Positions 1-6,663 of a DNA stretch of 64,000 bases are shown in pieces (position 1 is the stretch's first letter; every line of letters begins with the position of its first letter). The position numbers and the translations under genes are program-made. The stretch comes from CAVWNR01 sp963756525 (GTDB lineage Bacteria > Actinomycetota > Actinomycetes > Mycobacteriales > Jatrophihabitantaceae), in assembly GCA_963756525.1 (NCBI GenBank), contig CAVWNR010000001.1, forward strand, positions 124,001-188,000, written 5' to 3'. The notes below the pieces were generated by a model. The model was not told where the DNA came from. It made no database searches and worked only from the letters and a program-made list of their open reading frames with translations.

Positions 1-794
1 CGATCCGGGTCACCAGCGGCCCGGCGATCGAGCGGGCCGGTGACCTGGCAGCGCTGCTCACCAGCCTGGGCGAGGGCGAAGTGCTCTTCATCGACGAGAT
101 CCACCGCATCGCCCGCCCTGCCGAAGAGCTGCTCTACATGGCGATGGAGGACTACCGCGTCGACGTCGTGGTGGGCAAAGGGCCCGGCGCGACCGCGATC
201 CCGCTCGACCTGGCAGCGTTCACACTGGTCGGGGCCACCACCCGTGCTGGCCTGCTGACCGGCCCGTTGCGCGACCGCTTCGGCTTCACCGGCTACCTGG
301 ACTTCTACGACACGGCCGACCTCGAGCTCATCCTGCGACGGTCGGCGTCGCTGCTCGGCGTGCCGCTCGCCGACGACGGCGCCGCCGAGATCGCCGGACG
401 CTCGCGCGGCACGCCGCGCATCGCGAACCGGCTGCTGCGGCGGGTGCGCGACTACGCCGAGGTCCGCGCCGACGGCATCGTCACCGAGCAGATCGCGCGC
501 GAGGCGCTGGCGGTCTACGACGTCGACGAGCTGGGCCTGGACCGCCTCGACCGCGCAGTGCTCGACGCCCTCGTGCGCCGCTTCGGGGGCGGCCCGGTGG
601 GGATCGGCACGCTCGCGGTCGCCGTGGGGGAGGAGGCGGAGACGGTCGAGGAGGTCGCCGAGCCCTTCCTCGTCCGGGCCGGGATGCTCGCCCGCACCCC
701 GCGTGGACGGGTCGCGACACCGGCGGCGTGGGCGCACCTCGGCCTGGTCGCTTCGCGCGACTCCGCATTCGGCCCGACCCTTTTCGACGACTGA
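1..794 (+). CDS. ruvB: Holliday junction branch-migration ATPase RuvB (3' part)
   Basis: The 5' end lies outside the window; 263 codons remain of a protein normally near 345 residues, so the Walker A half is missing. What is visible starts just before Walker B (VLFIDEIHR), followed by the sensor-1 segment VGATTRAGLL, the arginine-finger region GPLRDRFGF and a C-terminal winged-helix domain ending at TGA 792-794. RuvB is the hexameric motor that drives branch migration with RuvA and lets RuvC resolve junctions. The order ruvB-yajC-secD-secF downstream is the standard actinobacterial one. Identity is secure; only the N-terminus cannot be judged. Confidence 0.97.
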   Translation, partial: IRVTSGPAIERAGDLAALLTSLGEGEVLFIDEIHRIARPAEELLYMAMEDYRVDVVVGKGPGATAIPLDLAAFTLVGATTRAGLLTGPLRDRFGFTGYLDFYDTADLELILRRSASLLGVPLADDGAAEIAGRSRGTPRIANRLLRRVRDYAEVRADGIVTEQIAREALAVYDVDELGLDRLDRAVLDALVRRFGGGPVGIGTLAVAVGEEAETVEEVAEPFLVRAGMLARTPRGRVATPAAWAHLGLVASRDSAFGPTLFDD

Positions 795-844
795 GCTGGG
801 CGGGCGCTGAGCGCCTCGGGCCGATCCGGCACAGCGGCAGCGCC

Positions 845-850
845 TACACT
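845..850 (+). promoter_or_regulatory. Possible -10 box for yajC
   Basis: TACACT fits the TANNNT form of actinobacterial -10 elements and lies 36 bases before the yajC start, leaving a leader of about 30 bases that contains a GGGGA ribosome-binding site. No convincing -35 is seen, so this is an inference. Confidence 0.4.
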
Positions 851-886
851 CGCAGCACGCCAGCCGTCGACGTTCGGGGATCGCTT

Positions 887-1318
887 GTGAGTTATGTGCC
901 CATCATCATCATCGGCGCGCTGCTGATCGGCATGCTTCTGCTGTCGCAGCGCAACCGGCAGCGGGCCGCGACCGCCGACGCGCAGCGCAGGGCGACGATC
1001 GGCTTCGGTACCGAGGTCATGACGACATCCGGGCTATACGGAACGGTCACCGGCGTGAACGACGAGGACGACACCGTCCAGCTGTCGGTCGCGCCGGGCG
1101 TCGAGGTGAAGTGGGCGCGGGCCGCGCTGCGCGACGTGAACGCGGTGCCGAACCGCTACCGCAGAGCCACGAACAACGGTGGCACCGACAACGGTGGCAT
1201 CAACAACGGTGGCATCAACAACGGTGGCATCAACAACGGTGGCCCCTACAACGGTGGCCCCTACATCAGAGGCACAGAGCAGGCTGACGAGCCGCCCGAG
1301 GACCGCCCGCGGGGCTGA
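887..1318 (+). CDS. yajC: Preprotein translocase subunit YajC with Asn/Gly repeat tail
   Basis: The GTG at 887 is chosen because GGGGA at 876-880 is correctly spaced and translation from there begins directly with the single membrane helix (about residues 4-21) expected of YajC. The cytosolic part contains the conserved segment IGFGTEVMTTSGLYGTVTGV. YajC associates with SecD and SecF, encoded immediately downstream. After the YajC core, residues 96-125 are six pentapeptides of the form (N/D/Y)NGG(T/I/P), followed by an acidic C-terminus. The repeat tail is not part of the normal family fold; it looks like a coding minisatellite and its length may vary between strains. 143 residues. Confidence 0.9.
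   Translation: MSYVPIIIIGALLIGMLLLSQRNRQRAATADAQRRATIGFGTEVMTTSGLYGTVTGVNDEDDTVQLSVAPGVEVKWARAALRDVNAVPNRYRRATNNGGTDNGGINNGGINNGGINNGGPYNGGPYIRGTEQADEPPEDRPRG
1172..1261 (+). repeat. Six tandem 15-bp units inside yajC
   Basis: Six consecutive in-frame 15-base units of the type aacaacggtggcatc start at 1172, 1187, 1202, 1217, 1232 and 1247. Units 3 and 4 are identical; the others differ by one to three bases. Each encodes a pentapeptide around NGG. Confidence 0.95.
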
Positions 1319-1364
1319 ACCCTCGGGCCGGTTCGCGGCTGGGCCTGCCCTGAACGTCCGCGTG

Positions 1365-1370
1365 CATAAT
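1365..1370 (+). promoter_or_regulatory. Possible -10 box for secD
   Basis: CATAAT in the 114-base gap between yajC and secD is close to TATAAT and would give a leader of about 55 bases. No clear -35. secD may also be read through from yajC. Confidence 0.3.
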
Positions 1371-1432
1371 GCGCCGGGCACCCCGCACCGGCGAGCGCTC
1401 GCCGGCCACATATCGTCGAGGAGACCAACCCC

Positions 1433-3610
1433 GTGGCAGCACCACCCACCGGCACGCTTCGCGTCGGGCGCTACTTCCTGGCGCTCGTGGCACTGCTTGT
1501 GGTGCTGTACGCGCTCGTGTTCCTGCCCGGTGAGCGGCACACCCCGAAGCTCGGCCTCGACCTCGAGGGCGGAGCCCAGGTCATCTTCAAGGCGCAGACC
1601 CAGGAGGGCGGCAAGACTCCGTCGAAGTCGGCCATGGACGAGGCGCGCCAGATCATGGAGAACCGGGTCAACGGCACCGGCGTCTCGAACGCCACGGTGG
1701 TGATCCAGGGCAGCGACCAGATCGTCGTCTCCATCCCGGGCAAGAAGACCAGCGACATCGCCCAGCTCGGCCAGGCCGCCCAGCTCAACTTCCGTGCCGT
1801 CGTCATGCCACCCGTGGCGGCGCCGTCCGCGGCCGCCACGACGAGCCCGACGCCGACCTCGGCGCCGACGCCGACCGGCACCTCGGGCACGCGAGCCCCG
1901 ACTACCTCGGCCGGACATCCGGCCAGCACACCGACCGGGTCGGCGCACGCCGGGCAGGCAGACTCCGCGCGCCCGCTGGCCGCCGCGACACCGACCCCGA
2001 CGCCGAAGACCACCCCGAAGCCCACCGCGAAGGCGACCGCTACCGCGGCAGCAACGGCGACGCCGAACTCATCGGGCAAGACCAGCCCGGATCCGCTGGC
2101 GAGCCTGAAGTTCCCCATCCCGACCACCGACACCGAGTACGCCAAGCTCACCTCGGCGCAGCAGAGCCAGCTGCAGGCCACGATGTCGAGCTTCGACTGC
2201 GCGTCGAAGGCCTATACGGCAAGCGCCTACAACAACAAGTCGGTGCTCGCCTGCGACAGCGCCGACCCGGCCAAGGCGACGATCGTCTACTTGCTCGGTC
2301 CGGTCATCGTTCCCGGCACCCAGATCGCCAGCGCCAGCGCCGTGCCGCCGAGCACCAGCGGCACCGGCGGCAGCATCGAGTGGACGGTCCAGCTCAACCT
2401 CAAGTCCAAGGGTCAGACGGCCTGGGCCAACTACACCACCGCTCACCACTCCAACACCAACGGCAACATCCCGGCGGTCACGAGCTGCTCCACGACCAGC
2501 ACGCCGTGCGCCGAGTACGTCGCTTTCACCCTGGACGGCGCGGTGATCTCCGCGCCGCACAACGAGGCGGCGATCAACGGCCAGGCCACCCAGATCAGCG
2601 GTGGGTTCACCCAGCAGAGCGCCACCCTGCTCGCTCAGCAGCTCAAGTACGGCGCGCTGCCGCTGAACTTCACCACCCAGAGCATCCAGGAGGTCTCCGC
2701 GACGCTCGGCACGGCGCAGCTGAAGGCCGGCCTGCTCGCCGGCGGCATCGGCCTCGCCCTCGTCGTCCTCTACTCGCTGATCTACTACCGGGCGCTGGGC
2801 CTGGTCACCATCGCCTCGTTGCTCGTGTCCGGAGCGCTCACCTGGGCCTGCCTGGTGATCCTGGGACGGGAGATCGGGTTCACGCTGACCCTGGCCGGGA
2901 TCGCCGGCTTCATCGTCGCCGTCGGTATCACGGCCGACTCCTTCGTCGTGTTCTTCGAACGAATAAAGGATGAAGTCCACAGCGGCAAGTCCGTGCGCAC
3001 CGCCGTGCCGCGCGCGTGGGTGCGGGCGCGGCGCACGATCCTGTCCGCCGACACGGTCTCGTTCCTCGCCGCCGCCGTGCTCTACGAGTTCGCCGCCGGT
3101 GACGTCAAGGGGTTCGCGTTCACGCTGGGCCTGTCCACGATCCTCGACCTCGTCGTGGTCTTCCTCTTCACCCACCCGATGGTGTCGCTGCTCTCGCGCA
3201 GCGCGGCGTTCGGTTCGCCGCGGTTCACCGGGTTGAACGCGCTGCGGGTGAGCACGCCCGCCGCGCCGCCGGCCGAGGTCGCACCGCCCCGGCGGAGCGC
3301 ATCCGGCGCCGAGCGGGGCGGCGCGCCAGCGCGGGCACCGCAGCCGGAGCGCCAGACCGCCCCGGTGATACTGCTGGACGAGGATGCCGACGCCGAAGAA
3401 CTCGTCTCGCCCAACGAGCCGGAGACCGCCGTCGCACCGGTCGAGCCGCACCGCAGCGGGCCGCCGGCCGAACCGGAGCCGGAACCGGACCAGGAGCCGG
3501 AGCCGAAGCCCCGGCCCGCTCCAGCCGCCGGTGGCACCGCCGCCGAACGGGCGGCGGCCCGGCGCGCTCGGATGCGCGCCGAGGCCACGCGCAAGAAGGG
3601 TGAGAGCTGA
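1433..3610 (+). CDS. secD: Protein translocase subunit SecD
   Basis: GTG start with GGAG at 1419-1422. The protein has an N-terminal membrane helix (about residues 13-31), the SecD signature LGLDLEGGAQV (40-50), a large extracytoplasmic head, then five C-terminal helices of the RND-type SecDF fold, including IAGFIVAVGITADSFVVFFE. SecDF uses the proton gradient to complete export after SecA. At 725 residues it is longer than most actinobacterial SecD proteins (roughly 550-630) for two reasons: a Thr/Pro/Ala-rich insert at about 126-220 in the head, and a Pro/Glu-rich cytosolic tail after about residue 610. The stop TGA overlaps the secF ATG by one base. Confidence 0.96.
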   Translation: MAAPPTGTLRVGRYFLALVALLVVLYALVFLPGERHTPKLGLDLEGGAQVIFKAQTQEGGKTPSKSAMDEARQIMENRVNGTGVSNATVVIQGSDQIVVSIPGKKTSDIAQLGQAAQLNFRAVVMPPVAAPSAAATTSPTPTSAPTPTGTSGTRAPTTSAGHPASTPTGSAHAGQADSARPLAAATPTPTPKTTPKPTAKATATAAATATPNSSGKTSPDPLASLKFPIPTTDTEYAKLTSAQQSQLQATMSSFDCASKAYTASAYNNKSVLACDSADPAKATIVYLLGPVIVPGTQIASASAVPPSTSGTGGSIEWTVQLNLKSKGQTAWANYTTAHHSNTNGNIPAVTSCSTTSTPCAEYVAFTLDGAVISAPHNEAAINGQATQISGGFTQQSATLLAQQLKYGALPLNFTTQSIQEVSATLGTAQLKAGLLAGGIGLALVVLYSLIYYRALGLVTIASLLVSGALTWACLVILGREIGFTLTLAGIAGFIVAVGITADSFVVFFERIKDEVHSGKSVRTAVPRAWVRARRTILSADTVSFLAAAVLYEFAAGDVKGFAFTLGLSTILDLVVVFLFTHPMVSLLSRSAAFGSPRFTGLNALRVSTPAAPPAEVAPPRRSASGAERGGAPARAPQPERQTAPVILLDEDADAEELVSPNEPETAVAPVEPHRSGPPAEPEPEPDQEPEPKPRPAPAAGGTAAERAAARRARMRAEATRKKGES

Positions 3611-4701
3611 TGTCGATCTTCCGTCGGCTCTACCGGGGCGAGACCACGTTCAACTTCATCGGCACCCGGCGGCGCTGGTATCTGGCATCGCTGATCATCA
3701 TCCTGATCTGCGTCCTGAGCTTCATCTTGCGGGGCTTCAACGAAGGGGTCGAGTTCAAAGGCGGCTCGCAGTTCCAGATCACCGTCAGCGGCACCTCGAT
3801 CACGACCGACGACGCCAACACGGCGTTCTCCGACGCCGGCGTGCCACCCGCCGAGCCGCCGCAGCTGGTCGGCTCGGGGGCCACCAAGCAGATCGTCGTC
3901 AAGACCGACTCGCTCCAGGCCGGGCAGCAGGCTCAGGTGATCTCGAAGGTCACCAAGAGCCTGCACCTGTCGAGCCCGCCCAGCGTGACGACGGTGAGCT
4001 CGAGCTGGGGCCATGACATCACCGTCAAGGCCATCGAGGGCCTTATCGTCTTCCTGATAGTCGTCTCGATCTACATCTCGATCCGGTTCCAGTGGCGGAT
4101 GGCGGTCGGCGCGATGATGGCGCTGCTGCACGATCTGCTCCTGGCGGCCGGCATCTACTCACTGGTCGGTTTCGAGGTCACCCCGTCCACGGTCGTCGGC
4201 CTGCTGACCATCCTTGGCTTCTCGCTCTACGACACGGTGGTGGTCTACGACAAGGTCGCCGAGAACTCGCGTGGGCTGCTCGACGGCTCGCGGATGACGT
4301 TCTCCGAGGCCGCGAACCTCGCGGTGAACCAGACCCTGATGCGTTCGATCAACACCTCGCTGATCGCGCTGCTGCCGGTGGCCGGGCTGCTGTTCGTCGG
4401 CGCCGGCATCCTCGGCGTCGGCACCATCAAGGACCTGGCGCTGATCCTGTTCGTCGGGCTGGCATCCGGCGCCTATTCCTCGCTGTTCCTGGCCACCCCG
4501 ATCGTCGTCGACCTGACCGAACGGCAGCCGGCGTACAAGGCACTGACCAAGCGGGTGGCCGACCGGCGGGCACGCGACGCGAGCCGTGCCCAGGCGCTGA
4601 CCACCGAGCCGGCGCTCGCCGCGACCATGCCGCAGCGGCGCGGCGCGCCGGCGCCGGCCCCGCGGCCGGGCGCGCGTCCGCAGCGTCCCCGGCGCAAGTG
4701 A
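3610..4701 (+). CDS. secF: Protein translocase subunit SecF
   Basis: Starts at the ATG overlapping the secD stop (TGATG), which implies translational coupling and 1:1 synthesis. The SecF signature VEFKGGSQF follows the first membrane helix (about residues 22-40), and five further helices form the C-terminal half, including IRFQWRMAVG and the conserved SLYDTVVVYDKV. The last 55 residues are basic and Ala/Pro-rich, as in other actinobacterial SecF proteins. 363 residues. The end overlaps the apt GTG by four bases. Confidence 0.96.
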   Translation: MSIFRRLYRGETTFNFIGTRRRWYLASLIIILICVLSFILRGFNEGVEFKGGSQFQITVSGTSITTDDANTAFSDAGVPPAEPPQLVGSGATKQIVVKTDSLQAGQQAQVISKVTKSLHLSSPPSVTTVSSSWGHDITVKAIEGLIVFLIVVSIYISIRFQWRMAVGAMMALLHDLLLAAGIYSLVGFEVTPSTVVGLLTILGFSLYDTVVVYDKVAENSRGLLDGSRMTFSEAANLAVNQTLMRSINTSLIALLPVAGLLFVGAGILGVGTIKDLALILFVGLASGAYSSLFLATPIVVDLTERQPAYKALTKRVADRRARDASRAQALTTEPALAATMPQRRGAPAPAPRPGARPQRPRRK

Positions 4702-5249
4702 GCCAACCGCAGGGCGACGCCGGCGCGCAGGCCGCGGCGCGCGTCGCCGGGTCGCTGCGCGACGTGCCGGACTTCCCACAGCCTGGCATCGTCTTCAAGG
4801 ACATCGGACCGCTGCTCGCCGACAGCGCCGCGTTCCGCGACGCCGTCGGCGCGCTGGCCGACCTGGCGCGCGCCGCCGGACCTGTCGATCTTGTCGCGGG
4901 CATCGAGGCCCGCGGCTTCATCGTGGCCGCAGCGCTCGCCCGCGAGCTGGACTGCGGGCTGGTCCTGATCCGCAAGGCCGGCAAGCTGCCGCCGCCGGTC
5001 CTGCGCCGTGAGTACCAACTGGAGTACGGCAGCGCGGCGATCGAGGTCCCGGTCGGCCTCCTTGCCGGCCGCAGCGTCTACCTCGTCGACGACGTGCTCG
5101 CCACCGGCGGCACCCTGTGCGCCGCCACGGATCTGATCGCGGAGGCCGGCGGTCAGCTCGTGGGCATCGGCGTGCTGCTCGAGCTCGGGTTCCTAGCCGG
5201 CCGGGAGCGGCTGGCCGGGCTGGACGTGCGTGCGCTGCTTCGAACCTGA
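4698..5249 (+). CDS. apt: Adenine phosphoribosyltransferase
   Basis: The GTG at 4698 overlaps the secF stop (GTGA) and gives a 183-residue protein, the usual size for Apt. It makes AMP from adenine and PRPP in purine salvage. The PRPP loop VYLVDDVLATGGT is at about 127-139, preceded by the family segment DVPDFPQPGIVFKDI (22-36) and the adenine-binding region GIEARGFI (68-75). Apt lying between secF and rel is the classical actinobacterial arrangement. Confidence 0.96.
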   Translation: MSQPQGDAGAQAAARVAGSLRDVPDFPQPGIVFKDIGPLLADSAAFRDAVGALADLARAAGPVDLVAGIEARGFIVAAALARELDCGLVLIRKAGKLPPPVLRREYQLEYGSAAIEVPVGLLAGRSVYLVDDVLATGGTLCAATDLIAEAGGQLVGIGVLLELGFLAGRERLAGLDVRALLRT

Positions 5250-5302
5250 TCGGCTCGCGAGGGTGATCTGACCTCACGGCAGGCGCTGCGTGCGGCATCT
5301 CA

Positions 5303-5336
5303 CAGGCCCGCACGCGGGCCCGCAATCTCGGGCCTG
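5303..5336 (+). terminator. Hairpin downstream of apt
   Basis: CAGGCCCG (5303-5310) and CGGGCCTG (5329-5336) form a perfect 8-bp stem; the loop contains the smaller palindrome GCGGGCCCGC. It lies 54 bases past the apt stop without a T-run, so termination is an inference. Confidence 0.45.
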
Positions 5337-5383
5337 GCGGCGCCTTCACCCCGCCGTGCGCCCGAATTACACCGATGCCGAGT

Positions 5384-5413
5384 TTGGACGCTCGTCCAAC
5401 AGCTGGTTAGCGT
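5384..5413 (+). promoter_or_regulatory. Possible promoter with a 16-bp inverted repeat, upstream of the G5/DUF348 gene
   Basis: TTGGACG (5384-5390) and CGTCCAA (5393-5399) form a perfect inverted repeat with a two-base centre. TTGGAC can serve as a -35 with TAGCGT (5408-5413) as the -10 at 18-base spacing. A repressor-type operator over the -35 is possible, as is a simple hairpin. Confidence 0.35.
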
Positions 5414-5452
5414 GCCTCTCGCGTCCCTGAAGCCGATGGATTCGAGAGTGTT

Positions 5453-6583
5453 GTGCGAAGAAGCGTCAAATATGGTCTTTACGGTGGTGTGCTGGCCGCG
5501 ATCGTCGGTGGGACGGTCGCCTGGTCGGCCGTCGACAAGACGGTAACACTCGACGTCGACGGCAAGACCCAGCGGGTGCACACCACCGCCGACAGCGTGC
5601 GCCAGGTACTTGCCGGCGCCGGCTACCAGGTCGGTGGCCATGATGTCGTCACTCCCCAGCCGTCCGCCGCCGTCCACAACGGCAGCCGGATCGTGCTGGA
5701 CCGCGGACGGCTGCTGCAGCTGACCGTCGACGGGCACCGCCGCGACGCGTGGGTGACCGCGCCGACGCTCGCCGATGCGCTGGACGACCTCGGGTACTCC
5801 GGTCAGGACTACACGTCGCTCCCGCGCAACGCGGAGCTGCCGTTGACGCCCACCACCATCACGCTGCGCTCCCCGAAGCAGGTGACCATCCGCCACGACG
5901 GCACCATCAGCACGGTGACGACGACGGCCGCCAACGTCGGCCAGGTGCTCGCCGGGGCCGGGGTCAAGCTCGGCGCGCAGGACTGGCTCTCGGTGCGCCC
6001 GCAGAGCGCGCCGGTCCAGGGCGAGCGGATCGTGCTGACCCGGGTTCGCAACGCCACGGTCGTCGAAACCGAGCCGGTGGCGTACGCGACGCAGCGGCAG
6101 TCCGACCCGTCGCTGCCCTACGGACTGACCCAGGTCGTCCAGCCGGGCCGCGCCGGCAGCCTGCAGGTGACGTACGCGCTGACCTACACCGACGGCCGGT
6201 TGACCCAGAAGCGCTCGCTCGGCACCCGGCAGCTGGCCGGGCCCGTCGCCGCCGTGGTGCACGTCGGCACCGCCGCGAGCACGCCGGACCAGGCCAAAGC
6301 GGTCGCGCAGCAGATGCTCGCCGCGCGCGGCTGGGGCGCGGATCAGTTCTCCTGTCTGGACAGCCTCTGGACGAAGGAGAGCGGCTGGCGCACCGACGCC
6401 TACAACCCGAGCGGGGCGTACGGCATCCCGCAGTCGCTGCCCGGCGACAAGATGGCCAGCGTCGGCGCGGACTGGCAAACCAACGCGGCTACTCAGATCA
6501 CCTGGGGACTGAACTACATCGCCGGCGTCTACGGCACGCCGTGCGCCGCGTGGGCCCACTCCCAGGCGACGAACTGGTACTGA
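5453..6583 (+). CDS. Secreted DUF348/G5-domain protein with lytic-transglycosylase-like C-terminus
   Basis: This resembles RpfB in its front half. An N-terminal signal or anchor helix (about residues 8-26) is followed by three ubiquitin-like DUF348 units (about 28-70, 85-125 and 142-185) and a G5 domain (about 198-265). The C-terminal 80 residues, from WGADQFSCLDSLWTKESGW to the end, are not the typical Rpf fold. They match the transglycosylase-like domain of aggregation-promoting and SLT-type proteins, with Glu in KESGW as likely catalytic residue and two cysteines that could pair. It probably cleaves peptidoglycan during growth or resuscitation. GTG start at 5453; no strong Shine-Dalgarno. 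376 residues. It sits alone between apt and rel. Confidence 0.8.
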   Translation: MRRSVKYGLYGGVLAAIVGGTVAWSAVDKTVTLDVDGKTQRVHTTADSVRQVLAGAGYQVGGHDVVTPQPSAAVHNGSRIVLDRGRLLQLTVDGHRRDAWVTAPTLADALDDLGYSGQDYTSLPRNAELPLTPTTITLRSPKQVTIRHDGTISTVTTTAANVGQVLAGAGVKLGAQDWLSVRPQSAPVQGERIVLTRVRNATVVETEPVAYATQRQSDPSLPYGLTQVVQPGRAGSLQVTYALTYTDGRLTQKRSLGTRQLAGPVAAVVHVGTAASTPDQAKAVAQQMLAARGWGADQFSCLDSLWTKESGWRTDAYNPSGAYGIPQSLPGDKMASVGADWQTNAATQITWGLNYIAGVYGTPCAAWAHSQATNWY

Positions 6584-6625
6584 TGCCGTCCTGACCCGCG
6601 AACGGCCCGGGGGAACGACTCGCCC

Positions 6626-6631
6626 TAGACT
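6626..6631 (+). promoter_or_regulatory. -10 box for rel
   Basis: TAGACT, the same hexamer found before efp, def and rpe in this window, lies 32 bases ahead of the inferred rel start. It predicts a transcript beginning near 6638 with a 25-base leader holding GGGAG. Confidence 0.5.
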
Positions 6632-6663
6632 GGCGTTACAGCCTGCGTCGAAGGGAGACTCCG

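Noticed and set aside
1172..1261. CRISPR-like array
   Set aside because: The repeats are contiguous 15-base coding units without spacers.
5250..5452. c-di-AMP (ydaO-type) riboswitch ahead of the G5/DUF348 gene
   Set aside because: The region is short and lacks the conserved ydaO segments; only an inverted repeat and a hairpin are visible.
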